Shown here one piece after another: positions 18,229 through 27,098 of a stretch of 64,000 bases of DNA (position 1 is its first letter; each line of letters starts with the position of its first letter). The notes under the pieces were generated by a model. The model saw only the letters and a program-made list of their open reading frames with translations. It did not search any database and had not been told where the DNA came from. Source of the DNA: CAVQCX01 sp963711095 (GTDB taxonomy: Bacteria; Pseudomonadota; Gammaproteobacteria; Chromatiales; Chromatiaceae). The translations under genes were made by a program, and so were the position numbers. The stretch is from assembly GCA_963711095.1 (NCBI GenBank), contig CAVQCX010000008.1, positions 1 to 64,000 on the forward strand, written 5' to 3'.

Positions 18229-18665
18229 CGTTGCTCACCTTTTTCCGCATTCGCGCCGTAGTCGGACTCCGGCGTGGGCACCCTGGCATGACACTGGAAG
18301 CAATCCAGGCTGGCGCCCGCATACTCATGGCACACGTCGCAGAACTGGCCGTCGGAGTTGATGTCGATCGGTTTGCGACCGGCATCGTACTGGACGTGGC
18401 ACTTCACGCAGCCGGCCAGACTGAGCCGCTCGTCACGTATGCCCTCATGCACCGTCAGATTGCGCTGGTGCTTGATCAGCTCCATGTGATTGCGCCGCAT
18501 CCAGTCGGTGGGCTTGACGCAGTGCTGCAGCCCGGCCGCCTTGGAATTGCCCGTCCGCCAGATCTCCTCATGCTCGCCTTCGGCCAGCGCCGGCCGGACG
18601 AGGACAGCCGCCCCCGCCAGGACCAGCACCGCCCACAAGCCTTTCTTCAACACAGAACCGTGCAT
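18225..18665 (-). CDS. dsrJ: DsrJ, triheme cytochrome c of the DsrMKJOP complex
   Basis: A 146-aa periplasmic cytochrome with a signal-anchor (VLKKGLWAVLVLAGAAVLV...ALA) and three heme-binding sites: CVKCH, CDVCH and CFQCH. DsrJ is known for unusual heme ligation including His/Cys, and an extra Cys is seen here at LQHCVKPTDW. I chose the ATG at 18665 because it places the signal peptide at the N-terminus; the frame is open further upstream. It overlaps dsrO by 4 bp and follows dsrL by 13 bp. Confidence 0.93.
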   Translation of the reverse strand: MHGSVLKKGLWAVLVLAGAAVLVRPALAEGEHEEIWRTGNSKAAGLQHCVKPTDWMRRNHMELIKHQRNLTVHEGIRDERLSLAGCVKCHVQYDAGRKPIDINSDGQFCDVCHEYAGASLDCFQCHARVPTPESDYGANAEKGEQR

Positions 18666-18678
18666 CGATGGCCCCCGA

Positions 18679-20643
18679 TTACTCGCCCAGCCCCATCTTG
18701 ATGTAGCCGGTCGGACAGACGTCGGCGCAGATGTGGCAGCCGATGCACTTGTCATAGTCAGTCGCCACGTAACGGCCGGTGGTGCGCTTGCCCTTCTCGA
18801 CCCGGTAGACGGCGATCTGCGGGCAGAAGATCACGCAGTTGTCGCACTCGAAGCACATGCCGCAGCTCATGCAGCGCTTGGCCTCGTCGACCGCACGGGC
18901 TTCTTCCAGACCGATGACCCGCTCCCTGAAGTGGCCGAGCACCTCCTCAGCAGTTGGGACCTCCTCGGCGCGCTTGTTGCGCTCTTGGAACCCGAAGTGC
19001 CCGAGGAACAGCTCATCGTGGGGAATGATCTCCTGGAACGAGCGGTCCTCGTAGTTGTGCACCGCCCAGTTGCCGAGGGAGGTCCCGCGCATGTCACCGC
19101 GCTCGTCCGCGCTGAACTGATCGGGATCTAGACCCGCCTCGTGGAGCTTGGCCATGAGATCGAAATGGTGCACGTCCACCTTGGGGCGCTTCTTGTGCTC
19201 CCGGTGCTTCAGGTACTCATCGATGCTGTCGGCGGCAATGGATGCCTGACCGATGGCGGTAGTGAGCAGGTGGGGACGAATGATGTCGCCCGCCACGAAA
19301 TGACCCTCGCGGTCCGGCACCTGGTAGTACTTGTCCGCATTGATCAGCCCACGGCCGTTGTCGAGCGCCTCCAGGCCGCCGAGGTCCCCGCCCTGGCCGA
19401 TCGCCGAGACGATCAGATCCGCCTCGATGATCACCGGCTCCGCCCCTTCGACCGGCACCGGCCGACCGCCATCCATCTTGCACGCGACGATCTTGAGCCC
19501 GGTGGCACGGCCTTCCGCATTCTTGATCAGCTCGATCGGCATCATGCCGTCGCGGACGTCGACGCCCTCGGTCAGCGCGTCGTGCACCTCGTGCTCGGCA
19601 GCGGTCATCTGGGCGCGCGGGAACAACGAGGTCAGGGTCACCTGCGCCCCCTGGGCATTGGCCGTCACCGCGGCGTCATGGGCCACGTAACCGTCGAGGA
19701 TGACCATTTCGGGCGTGTCCGAGGGGTTCGTGTCGGTGATGTGCCCGATGCGACGGGCCACCGACACCACGTCGATCGAGGTATCACCGCCGCCGACGCA
19801 GACCACCTTCTGGGCGGTGACCTTCATACGGCCCTCGTTGAACGCCTTCAGGAAGGCTACGCCGGTGACGCAGTTCGGGGTCCCCTCCCAGCCGGCGACG
19901 GGCAGACCGCGTCCGGTCTGGCAGCCCAGGGCCCAGAGGATGGCGTCGTAATCCTTCTCGAGGGTCTCGAGGCTCACGTCCTTGCCGACCCGGGTGCTGG
20001 TGCGCACCTCGATGCCGCCCATGTCGATGATGCGCTTGATCTCGGAGTCCAGAGCCTCGCGCGGCACGCGATACCCCGGGATGCCATAGCGGAACATGCC
20101 GCCGAGCTCCGGAAACACCTCGAAGATGGTCGCCTGATGGCCCTTGCGGCGCAGCTGATAGGCAGCGGCCAGGCCGGCGGGACCGCCGCCCACTATGGCC
20201 ACCTTCTTGCCGGTGTCGGGGCCGGCCTGGAACTGGTAGCCGTTGGCGATCGCCGTGTCGCCGATGAACTGCTCGACCGCGTTGATACCGACGAAATCGT
20301 CGACCTCGTTACGGTTGCAGCCATCCTGGCAGGGTGCCGGGCAGACGCGACCCATCATCGAGGGGAAGGGATTGGCGTCGGTGGAACGGAGAAAGGCGTA
20401 CTCCTGCCAGGCCATGCCCTTGGGCGGCTGCTCCATGCCACGGACGATCTGCAGCCAGCCGCGGATGTCTTCACCGGAAGGACAGCTGCCCTGGCAGGGC
20501 GGCGTCTTGTGAACGTAGGTCGGACACTTGTGCGAATGGTCCTGCTCGAAAATCTGGTCCGTCAGATCGGACCACTTGTTGTCGCCGTCCTCGAACCGCC
20601 GCCAGGTCAGTTTGGTCTTCATGGTGTCGCTAGGAGTCGCCAT
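18679..20643 (-). CDS. dsrL: DsrL, NAD(P)H:acceptor oxidoreductase
   Basis: A 654-aa iron-sulfur flavoprotein related to the small subunit of glutamate synthase, needed for oxidative Dsr and thought to pass electrons from DsrAB to NAD(P). It has N-terminal cysteines (CQGSCPSGEDIRG; CPAPCQDGCNRN), an FAD site (VAIVGGGPAGLAAAYQLRRK), a dinucleotide site (VVCVGGGDTSIDVVS) and C-terminal ferredoxin cysteines (CMSCGMCFECDNC; CIGCHICADVCPTG). The ATG at 20643 has GGAGAG just upstream. dsrK ends 70 bp before it. The C-terminal extension resembles the oxidative type. Confidence 0.94.
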   Translation of the reverse strand: MATPSDTMKTKLTWRRFEDGDNKWSDLTDQIFEQDHSHKCPTYVHKTPPCQGSCPSGEDIRGWLQIVRGMEQPPKGMAWQEYAFLRSTDANPFPSMMGRVCPAPCQDGCNRNEVDDFVGINAVEQFIGDTAIANGYQFQAGPDTGKKVAIVGGGPAGLAAAYQLRRKGHQATIFEVFPELGGMFRYGIPGYRVPREALDSEIKRIIDMGGIEVRTSTRVGKDVSLETLEKDYDAILWALGCQTGRGLPVAGWEGTPNCVTGVAFLKAFNEGRMKVTAQKVVCVGGGDTSIDVVSVARRIGHITDTNPSDTPEMVILDGYVAHDAAVTANAQGAQVTLTSLFPRAQMTAAEHEVHDALTEGVDVRDGMMPIELIKNAEGRATGLKIVACKMDGGRPVPVEGAEPVIIEADLIVSAIGQGGDLGGLEALDNGRGLINADKYYQVPDREGHFVAGDIIRPHLLTTAIGQASIAADSIDEYLKHREHKKRPKVDVHHFDLMAKLHEAGLDPDQFSADERGDMRGTSLGNWAVHNYEDRSFQEIIPHDELFLGHFGFQERNKRAEEVPTAEEVLGHFRERVIGLEEARAVDEAKRCMSCGMCFECDNCVIFCPQIAVYRVEKGKRTTGRYVATDYDKCIGCHICADVCPTGYIKMGLGE

Positions 20644-20713
20644 TCTTACTCTCCTTACCGGTGCATCTGTCGGTTGGCGGCGGCCCAAGCCGCCGGCATC
20701 AAACACGCCTAAT

Positions 20714-22255
20714 TCAGTCTTCGGCCTCTGCTTCGGCCGCTTCACTCTCATCGTCTTCGACGATCTGACCCGTCAGCACGATCGCGCTGCTCACCAGCTG
20801 GTGAATGCTGACGATCTGATCCATGTCCATGCCGTAGTACGGCAGGACCTTGGTGAACTGACTCTTGCAGATGGCGCAGATAGCCGCCATGTGCGTCACG
20901 CCATTCTCTTCCATCACCGTGTGGAGCGCCTCCATGCGCGGCTTGGCACCCTTGACGCGGAGCTCCATCAGATCATCGGTCAGCAGCCCGCCACCGCCGC
21001 CGCAGCAGAAGGTGCGCTCGCGGATGGTGTCCGCAGGCATGTCCACGAAGTGGTTGCAGACCGCCTTGATGACAGCGCGCGGAATATCGAACTGGCCACC
21101 GGGCTTGTCGCCCATGCGGCTCGCGCGAGCCACGTTGCAGGAGTCGTGGTACGTGAGCACCTTGTCGTCATTCTTCGACTTGTCGAGCTTGAGATTGCCC
21201 TTCTGGATCTGATCCCAGGTGAACTCCAAGATGTGCTGGGGCACCGGGTAGTTTGGATCGAGGAAATCCCAGGGGCCGGCGAGCGTGTTGAGGAAGCTGT
21301 AGGCGACGCGCCAGGCGTGACCGCACTCGCCGAATACGATGCGCTTGACGCCGAGCTCCAAGGCCGCCTCGCGGATGCGCATGGACACCCGACGCATGTT
21401 CTCGTAGCTGCCGATAAACATGCCGAAGTTGGCCGCCTCGGACGCGTGGGTGCTCAGCGTCCAGGACACGCCGGCCTCGTGGAACACCTTGCCATAGCCG
21501 ATCAGGCCGTCCACGTGGGGCTCGGCGAAGAAGTCCGCCGAAGGAGTCACCAGCAGGATCTCGGCGCCCTTCTGGTTGACCGGATACTTTACCGGGACAC
21601 CGGTCTCGTCCAGGACATCCTCCTCCAGCCCCTCCAGCGTGTCCTCCAGGGCCGGCCCGGGCAGGCCGAGATTGTTACCGATCTTGTAGACCTTGCCGAT
21701 GATCTCGTTGCAGTACTTCTGCCCGACCCCGATGCTGTCCATGATCTCGCGCGCAGCCATGGAGATCTCTGCGGTGTCAATGCCGTACGGGCAGAACACC
21801 GAGCAGCGCCGACACTGGGAGCACTGGTGGAAGTAGCTGTACCAGTCGTCCAGCACGTCTTTTGTCAGGTCCACCGCACCCACGAGCTTGGGGAAGAACT
21901 TGCCGGCAAAGGTGTAGTAGCGCCGATAGACCTTGCGCAGCAGGTCCTGGCGCGCCACCGGCATGTTCTTCGGGTCCTGGGTGCCCAGGTAGTAATGGCA
22001 CTTGTCGGTGCAAGCCCCGCACTTCACGCAGGAATCCAGATAGACCCGAAAGGATCGGTACTTGCCGAGCAGATCGCCCATCTTGGCGATCGCCTTGTCC
22101 TCCCAGCCATCCACCAGCTCGCCCGGAAAACCGAGCGGCGCCTGGATCTCCGGTTTGGCGACGAACGGCTTGCTGTGCGCCATCGTCCCCTCGACCAGGG
22201 CCGGGATCTCCGGGTATTCCTGGAGCTCTGGAACCTCGAAATCTGCCTTAGCCAT
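20714..22255 (-). CDS. dsrK: DsrK, cytoplasmic HdrD-like catalytic subunit
   Basis: A 513-aa iron-sulfur protein related to heterodisulfide reductase HdrD. It carries two [4Fe-4S] groups (CVKCGACTDKC and CSQCRRCSVFCPYG) and, near the C-terminus, the CCG-type cysteines for a special cluster (CNVARAS...; RTFCCGGGGGLLTDD). In the complex it is taken to act on the DsrC disulfide/trisulfide and pass electrons to DsrM. It ends in an acidic tail. It lies between dsrM (65 bp) and dsrL in the known order. Confidence 0.94.
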   Translation of the reverse strand: MAKADFEVPELQEYPEIPALVEGTMAHSKPFVAKPEIQAPLGFPGELVDGWEDKAIAKMGDLLGKYRSFRVYLDSCVKCGACTDKCHYYLGTQDPKNMPVARQDLLRKVYRRYYTFAGKFFPKLVGAVDLTKDVLDDWYSYFHQCSQCRRCSVFCPYGIDTAEISMAAREIMDSIGVGQKYCNEIIGKVYKIGNNLGLPGPALEDTLEGLEEDVLDETGVPVKYPVNQKGAEILLVTPSADFFAEPHVDGLIGYGKVFHEAGVSWTLSTHASEAANFGMFIGSYENMRRVSMRIREAALELGVKRIVFGECGHAWRVAYSFLNTLAGPWDFLDPNYPVPQHILEFTWDQIQKGNLKLDKSKNDDKVLTYHDSCNVARASRMGDKPGGQFDIPRAVIKAVCNHFVDMPADTIRERTFCCGGGGGLLTDDLMELRVKGAKPRMEALHTVMEENGVTHMAAICAICKSQFTKVLPYYGMDMDQIVSIHQLVSSAIVLTGQIVEDDESEAAEAEAED

Positions 22256-22320
22256 CGGTCAACCTCGTCACGGCTGGAATCGGTCTTTGCCTGCGGCTTC
22301 GCCCGGTTCTCGCTCTGGTC

Positions 22321-23061
22321 TCACTGCTGCTCAAGCCGGCGCGCCCACTCGGCGATGTGTCGGCGCTCGCGCGGGTTGTCCACCTGGTTGCGGCCGGGGC
22401 TGAAGAACACCCCGGGGGCATGCAGCAGCTTGCTCACCGGGAAGATGATCATCAGTGTCGCCACCAACAGCAGGTGGATGAGGATGATCGGATCGCCCGG
22501 CAGATTGGGGAGCGAGCCCCAGCTGAACGTGATCAGCCCCCTAAAGAATTCCTTCACCGCGACCACGTCGGTGTGCACCACGAAGCTGGTCATGGCCCCG
22601 CTGATGCCGATCAGCAGCAGCAACAGCAGCATCAGATGATCCGAAGGCGCAGAGATGTAGCGCACGCGGTCGACCAGCAGGCGACGCGCCCAAAGGCCGA
22701 GCAGCCCGGCGATCATCGCGAACGCCAGATACTTGACCACCGGGGAGACCCACTCGACAAGCTCCCAGATGGGATCCTGAAAATAGCGCAGGTGTCGGAA
22801 CAGGATGGCGAACAACGCCATGTGGAACATCCACCCGAACAGCCAGGTCCACTTGGTGGCCTTGAACAGGCTTTCGAAGAACACCACCTCGCGGAACATA
22901 CGCAGCACCACGCCGCTCTGGGTGGTCGGCGCCGGCGTCGTGGGAATCTTCAACGGCGCTGGGGTCTTCGCAAAGACATAGATCTTCCTGCCCACACCGA
23001 CCACCAGGACGATGAAGGCGGCATAGAACAGCGCAGCAAACGCTACCGTCAGAAACGACAT
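22321..23061 (-). CDS. dsrM: DsrM, cytochrome b subunit
   Basis: A 246-aa NarI-like membrane cytochrome b with five or six hydrophobic helices, beginning SFLTVAFAALFYAAFIVLVV. Histidines sit in helices (WMFHMALFAILFRHLRYF; ILIHLLLVATLMIIFPVSKLL) that fit di-heme b ligation. It links DsrK to the quinone pool. It follows dsrC by 80 bp, a gap that contains a strong hairpin. Confidence 0.93.
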   Translation of the reverse strand: MSFLTVAFAALFYAAFIVLVVGVGRKIYVFAKTPAPLKIPTTPAPTTQSGVVLRMFREVVFFESLFKATKWTWLFGWMFHMALFAILFRHLRYFQDPIWELVEWVSPVVKYLAFAMIAGLLGLWARRLLVDRVRYISAPSDHLMLLLLLLIGISGAMTSFVVHTDVVAVKEFFRGLITFSWGSLPNLPGDPIILIHLLLVATLMIIFPVSKLLHAPGVFFSPGRNQVDNPRERRHIAEWARRLEQQ

Positions 23062-23101
23062 GTTTCCGCAATCCTCAACTGGCGCTTGAAGATACCGGGA
23101 A

Positions 23102-23119
23102 GCGGGGCCATCGCCCCGC
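23102..23119 (-). promoter_or_regulatory. GC hairpin between dsrC and dsrM
   Basis: A perfect stem GCGGGGC-4 nt-GCCCCGC lies 23 bp after the dsrC stop. No T-run follows, so it is more likely an mRNA-processing or stability element (leaving extra dsrC message) than a true terminator. Confidence 0.5.
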
Positions 23120-23141
23120 CCCCGGCGTCAGGGCGTCGCGA

Positions 23142-23474
23142 TCAGACGCAACCGGTCGGCTTGGGCAGCCCGGCGTAACGGCAAGCCTGCTTGGCCGGCC
23201 CGTACGGGAACAGGGAGTACAGATACTTACTGGTCCCCTTGTCCTTGCCGAGCTTCTTGCCGACGGCCTTGGTCAGCACCCGAACGGCAGGTGCAATCTG
23301 GTACTCTTCATAGTACTCGCGCAGGAAGTTGATGATCTCCCAGTGCTCGTCGTTCAGGTCGACACCGTCTTCCTTGGCCATGATAGTGGCAACACCGGGC
23401 TCCCATTCATTGAGGTTGGCGAGGTAGCCTTCTTCATCGGTCTCCAGGCTCTTACCGCTCACTTCGATAGGCAT
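23142..23474 (-). CDS. dsrC: DsrC, sulfur-carrier protein
   Basis: A 110-aa physiological partner of DsrAB and DsrK that carries sulfur between the DsrEFH relay and sulfite reductase. Both redox cysteines are present in the flexible C-terminus (ACRYAGLPKPTGCV): Cys98 and the penultimate Cys109, eleven residues apart. It starts at 23474 (MPIEVSGKSLETDEEGYLAN) after a purine-rich SD; the frame extends upstream into dsrH without meaning. Contrast the cysteine-free homologue at 30212-30550. Confidence 0.96.
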   Translation of the reverse strand: MPIEVSGKSLETDEEGYLANLNEWEPGVATIMAKEDGVDLNDEHWEIINFLREYYEEYQIAPAVRVLTKAVGKKLGKDKGTSKYLYSLFPYGPAKQACRYAGLPKPTGCV

Positions 23475-23514
23475 CGGAATCTCTCCTCTTCTCTCTAAAA
23501 GAATTGCCGTTGAA

Positions 23515-23814
23515 TCACAGCCAGGACTGAACCTTGTCCTTGGCCTCGACCAGATCGACGAAACCCGCGTAATCGACAACCTTAACGCCGTCCGCCAGCT
23601 TGTCCTCGCCGATACCCCGCGCAGCGAGATCGGCGCCAAGAGCGCAAACCTCGCCCAGGCCCGCCAGCTTGCCGGCGGCAGCCCCACCGTTCATCGCCGC
23701 GTACACGCCGTCTTCGATCAGAAGGACCGCATCACCATCCCTGACGTACGCAACACAGGTATCCAGGCTGTTCCGCTCGTAAGGGGACTTGTTCACCACG
23801 TGCAAGATCGACAT
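23515..23814 (-). CDS. dsrH: DsrH, sulfur-relay subunit
   Basis: A 99-aa TusB-like protein, part of the DsrE2F2H2 complex that receives sulfane sulfur and passes it to DsrC. The conserved Cys20 is present in NSLDTCVAYV. It follows dsrF by 15 bp and precedes dsrC by 40 bp. Length is normal. Confidence 0.95.
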   Translation of the reverse strand: MSILHVVNKSPYERNSLDTCVAYVRDGDAVLLIEDGVYAAMNGGAAAGKLAGLGEVCALGADLAARGIGEDKLADGVKVVDYAGFVDLVEAKDKVQSWL

Positions 23815-23829
23815 CGCCTGATCCTCGCC

Positions 23830-24237
23830 TTAAAAGTTGAACAGCACGTCGTGCTCGGCCATGACATCGGCCATCTCCGCCCGGGTCACCAGCTGGATCG
23901 AGTCCTTTTCCGCGTAGTCCTCGTCCTCGTCCTCCCAGGTCAGGTGCTGCAGATCGTCCAGGGTCAGGCCGCGCTCTTCCAGCGACTCCTTCTCGACGTA
24001 GATCTTCTTGACCTCGTAGTCGCCCAGGGCCGAGTAGGTCGGCGAGAAATTCTTCATGCCGAGCCCCTTGGTATCCTGATCCTTGGTCAGCTCGAACACG
24101 CCGTCGTCGATGAAGGCGACACTGACGTCCTGCTCGAATGCCGCACCGATCAGCACGACCTCGAGGGATTCCCAGGCATAGATGGTGCCGTAGGGCGCCC
24201 TGCGGTTCACGTACAAGAACTTCTTTATTTTAGACAT
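23830..24237 (-). CDS. dsrF: DsrF, sulfur-relay subunit
   Basis: A 135-aa TusC-like subunit of the DsrEFH complex. The core reads YAWESLEVVLIGAAFEQDVS and FIDDGVFELTKDQDTKGLGM. No cysteine is present, in keeping with its structural role in the complex. The start MSKIKKFLYVNRRAPYG at 24237 fits family length; the open frame upstream overlaps dsrE and is ignored. Confidence 0.94.
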   Translation of the reverse strand: MSKIKKFLYVNRRAPYGTIYAWESLEVVLIGAAFEQDVSVAFIDDGVFELTKDQDTKGLGMKNFSPTYSALGDYEVKKIYVEKESLEERGLTLDDLQHLTWEDEDEDYAEKDSIQLVTRAEMADVMAEHDVLFNF

Positions 24238-24248
24238 CGCCGCCTCCG

Positions 24249-24641
24249 TCAGTCGCCGAACACGACCAGACGGTCGCTCTGGATTGCCCCTTCCACCAAC
24301 TGCCCGAGCCCGGAGATCCGGAAGCCCGGCGCAATGTTGGTGGCATCCTTGCCATTGCGCTTGGCCTCGCCCTCGTCCACGATCCCGCGGCGCTGAGCGG
24401 CGGCCACGCATACCACCAGATCGAGGCCGTGTTGCTCGGCGAGCTCGCTCCAGCGCTTGACGACGTTGCGGTCGTCCTGGGGCGGCGTCGTCAGCCGGGT
24501 ACCATTGTTCACGCCATCGTGATAGAAGAAGATTCGAAAGATCTCGTGTCCCTTCTCCAGCGCGGCCTTGGTGAACTGGTAGGCGCTGTCGGCGGCCTCG
24601 TGCTGGTACGGCCCTTCGTTAACCTGGATCGTCAGCTTCAT
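24249..24641 (-). CDS. dsrE: DsrE, sulfur-relay subunit with active Cys
   Basis: A 130-aa TusD-like sulfurtransferase subunit. The essential Cys78 is in place (GLDLVVCVAAAQRRGI). It accepts sulfur, probably from a rhodanese/TusA relay, and passes it to DsrC. It follows dsrB by 14 bp and precedes dsrF by 11 bp. Confidence 0.95.
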   Translation of the reverse strand: MKLTIQVNEGPYQHEAADSAYQFTKAALEKGHEIFRIFFYHDGVNNGTRLTTPPQDDRNVVKRWSELAEQHGLDLVVCVAAAQRRGIVDEGEAKRNGKDATNIAPGFRISGLGQLVEGAIQSDRLVVFGD

Positions 24642-24655
24642 CGATCGACTCCGCT

Positions 24656-25732
24656 TCAGAACCGGATATGGGTGGAGGAGTTCAGCGACTTACGGGCACC
24701 GCGCCAGTTGTCGATGTGGTACTTGGTGAACGGCAGCTCGACCTGCTCGAAGAACCGCGGCCAGCCGATACGCTCGATCCACTCGTTGATCCGCTCCCAG
24801 TCGCGCGCGCCTTCCTTATAGGCCTTCAGGATGCGCTTGACGATCGCAGTGGCCTCGGGCCAGCGCGGGGGATTGTTGGGAATGCCGGCAGCCACCAGTT
24901 TCTGGAAGGTGGGCTTGCCGCGGGCGTTGGAGTGGTTGCCGCCGACCCAGATCGCCAGCTTGGAGTGCTCGGCATCGTTGATCTGCATCGGGGGACAGGG
25001 CGGGTAGCAGGCACCGCAGCAGATGCACTTCTTCTCGTCCACTTCCAGCGAAGGCTTGCCGTTGACCATGGCCGGGCGGATGGCCGCCACCGGGCAGCGG
25101 GCCACCACCGAGGGGCGCTCGCAGACGTTCGCCACCAGGTCATGGTTGATCTTCGGCGGCTTGGTGTGCTGTACGTTGATGGCGATGTCGCCCTGACCGC
25201 CGCAGTTGATCTGGCAGCAGGAAGTGGTGATGTGCACCCGGTTGGGCATGTTGGCGTTGCGGAACTCGTCGATGAGCTCGTCCATCATCGACTTCACCAC
25301 GCCGGAGGCGTCGGTGCCGGGGATATCGCAGTGCAGCCAGCCCTGGGTATGGGAGATCATGGTCACCGAGTTCTGGGTGCCGCCGACGATGAAGCCGGCC
25401 GCTTCCAGGGCGTCGATCAGAGGCTGGACCTTGGCCTCGTCGGTCACCATGTACTCGATGTTGCTGCGCAGGGTGAAATGCACGTAGCCTTCGGCAAGCT
25501 GATCGCCGATGTCACACAGCTTGCGCAGGGTGTAGACGTCCAGGATGCGCTGGGTGCCGGCCTTCACGGTCCAGATCTTGTCGCCGCCGTAGGCGACGTG
25601 GACCAGCACGCCGGGACGGGGATGCTCGTGGTACTTCCACATCCCGAAGTTCTTGCGCATCGTCGGGTGCATGTACTGAAACGGATCGGGGCAGCCACTT
25701 TCGATCGGCTCGCGCATGTCTTGCATCGCCAT
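24656..25732 (-). CDS. dsrB: DsrB, sulfite reductase beta subunit
   Basis: A 358-aa beta subunit of reverse dissimilatory sulfite reductase. Seen are the sirohaem/cluster-region cysteines (TTSCCQINCGGQGDIAIN) and the inserted ferredoxin domain (KKCICCGACYPPCPPMQI preceded by CPVAAIRP). It pairs with DsrA to oxidise DsrC-bound sulfur to sulfite. The start MAMQDMREPIES at 25732 has GGAGG 8 bases upstream, better than the upstream in-frame option. Confidence 0.96.
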   Translation of the reverse strand: MAMQDMREPIESGCPDPFQYMHPTMRKNFGMWKYHEHPRPGVLVHVAYGGDKIWTVKAGTQRILDVYTLRKLCDIGDQLAEGYVHFTLRSNIEYMVTDEAKVQPLIDALEAAGFIVGGTQNSVTMISHTQGWLHCDIPGTDASGVVKSMMDELIDEFRNANMPNRVHITTSCCQINCGGQGDIAINVQHTKPPKINHDLVANVCERPSVVARCPVAAIRPAMVNGKPSLEVDEKKCICCGACYPPCPPMQINDAEHSKLAIWVGGNHSNARGKPTFQKLVAAGIPNNPPRWPEATAIVKRILKAYKEGARDWERINEWIERIGWPRFFEQVELPFTKYHIDNWRGARKSLNSSTHIRF

Positions 25733-25804
25733 CGTTAACCTCCAAGAGAGCTCGCTAAACAGTAGTCCGGGCAGGGTCTTTACCGTCTGATCAAACGGCC
25801 CCCC

Positions 25805-25828
25805 TTGCCGGGGCGCAAACCCCGGCAA
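25805..25828 (-). promoter_or_regulatory. Perfect 9-bp hairpin between dsrA and dsrB
   Basis: TTGCCGGGG and CCCCGGCAA flank a 6-nt loop in the 118-bp gap between dsrA and dsrB. With no T-run behind it, it probably stabilises the dsrA message or sets processing, not termination. Confidence 0.5.
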
Positions 25829-25850
25829 CCGAGGGCCCGACCGACAGCGA

Positions 25851-27098
25851 TCAGCCTTCCGCTTTGCGGGCGAAGTAGGCTTCCGCCGCCTCGTCCCAGC
25901 CGTCCATGCGGACGTAGGAGCTCTGGCGCGGCTCGCTAACCATGTTGGGATCAGGATCGATCCCGATGCCCTCGAGGAAGTTGACCAGACCGATGCGCTC
26001 GATCATCTCGCCGCAACGCTCGTGCTCCAGGGCGTTCTCGGCCCAGAAGTCGATGATCTCTTCGGCCATCTCGACCATGGACCCCCAGTCCTCCTCGGTC
26101 TCAAGCTTCTTGAACGGCACCACCACGGTGCCCATGAGATCGCCGATCTTCAGGGTACGCTTGCCGCCGATCAGGATGGTCACACCCTTGTCATCGCCGG
26201 GATGCAGGGCCTTGGGCATGACGTTGAGGCAGTGCATGCAGCGCACGCAGTCCTTGTTGTTGACGGCCAGCGTATCGTCAGCGTTCAGGGCCAGCGCCTG
26301 GGTCGGGCAACGGGTGATCACGTTATCGATGATGTACTGGCGACCCTTCTTGGCGACGTAGGCCTTGACCTCTTCCTGGTCGACCTTCATGGCGTCGCGC
26401 CAGGTGCCGATCACGGCAAAGTCCGCGCGCTCGATGGCGTTCTGGCAGTCGTTGGGGCAGCCCGAGACCTTGAACTTGAACTTGTAGGGCAGGGCCGGAC
26501 GGTGGACGTCGTCGGTGAAGTTATTCACCAGCAGGCGGTGCGCCTTCTGCTCGTTGGTGCAGGACATCTCGCAGCGCGCCGCGCCCACGCAGGACATGGC
26601 GGTGCGCACGCAGGGACCGGCGCCGCCGAGGTCCCAGCCGTACTCGTTGATCTCGTCGAAGAAGTGCTGGGTGCCCTTGGTGTCGGTACCGATGAACATG
26701 ATGTTGCCGGTCTGACCGTGGAAGGTCACCAAACCCGAGCCCCACTTCTCCCAGCTGTCCGCCATCTGGCGCAGCATCTTGGTGGAGTAGTGATTGCCTG
26801 CCGGGGGCTGAACACGCAGGGTGTGGAATTCCTTGGATTCCGGGAAGGCCTTCCCGACTTCGGAGAACCGCGGGATGATGCCGCCGCCGTAGCCGTACAC
26901 CGACACCGTGCCGCCCTTCCAGTAGCCCTTGCGCGTCTCGTAGGAATGTTCCAGCTGGCCGAGCAGGTCGTTGGTGACCTTGTTGATCCGTTCCTGGGGG
27001 TGCTGGTCGCGCAGACGCTTGATCCCTGAAATGAAGCTGGGCCAGGGGCCGGTCTCTAACTGATCGAGCATCGGGGTCTGGTGCTTTTCGATTGCCAT
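25851..27098 (-). CDS. dsrA: DsrA, sulfite reductase alpha subunit
   Basis: A 415-aa alpha subunit of reverse-type dissimilatory sulfite reductase. The sirohaem-[4Fe-4S] ligands appear as a CX5C (SCVGAARCEMSC) and a CX3C (SGCPNDCQNAIE). A ferredoxin domain is inserted between them and the C-terminus (CPTQALAL and KDCVRCMHCLNVMPKAL). It is the first gene of a 15-gene operon and diverges from a TauD-like gene. The ATG at 27098 follows GGAGAACG. The reductive and oxidative forms differ only in detail; the dsrEFH and dsrL genes here indicate the oxidative direction. Confidence 0.97.
   Translation of the reverse strand: MAIEKHQTPMLDQLETGPWPSFISGIKRLRDQHPQERINKVTNDLLGQLEHSYETRKGYWKGGTVSVYGYGGGIIPRFSEVGKAFPESKEFHTLRVQPPAGNHYSTKMLRQMADSWEKWGSGLVTFHGQTGNIMFIGTDTKGTQHFFDEINEYGWDLGGAGPCVRTAMSCVGAARCEMSCTNEQKAHRLLVNNFTDDVHRPALPYKFKFKVSGCPNDCQNAIERADFAVIGTWRDAMKVDQEEVKAYVAKKGRQYIIDNVITRCPTQALALNADDTLAVNNKDCVRCMHCLNVMPKALHPGDDKGVTILIGGKRTLKIGDLMGTVVVPFKKLETEEDWGSMVEMAEEIIDFWAENALEHERCGEMIERIGLVNFLEGIGIDPDPNMVSEPRQSSYVRMDGWDEAAEAYFARKAEG

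Noticed and set aside
19141..22639. Two very long plus-strand frames opposite dsrL, dsrK and dsrM
   Set aside because: Antisense shadows without motifs; the minus strand gives complete known proteins.
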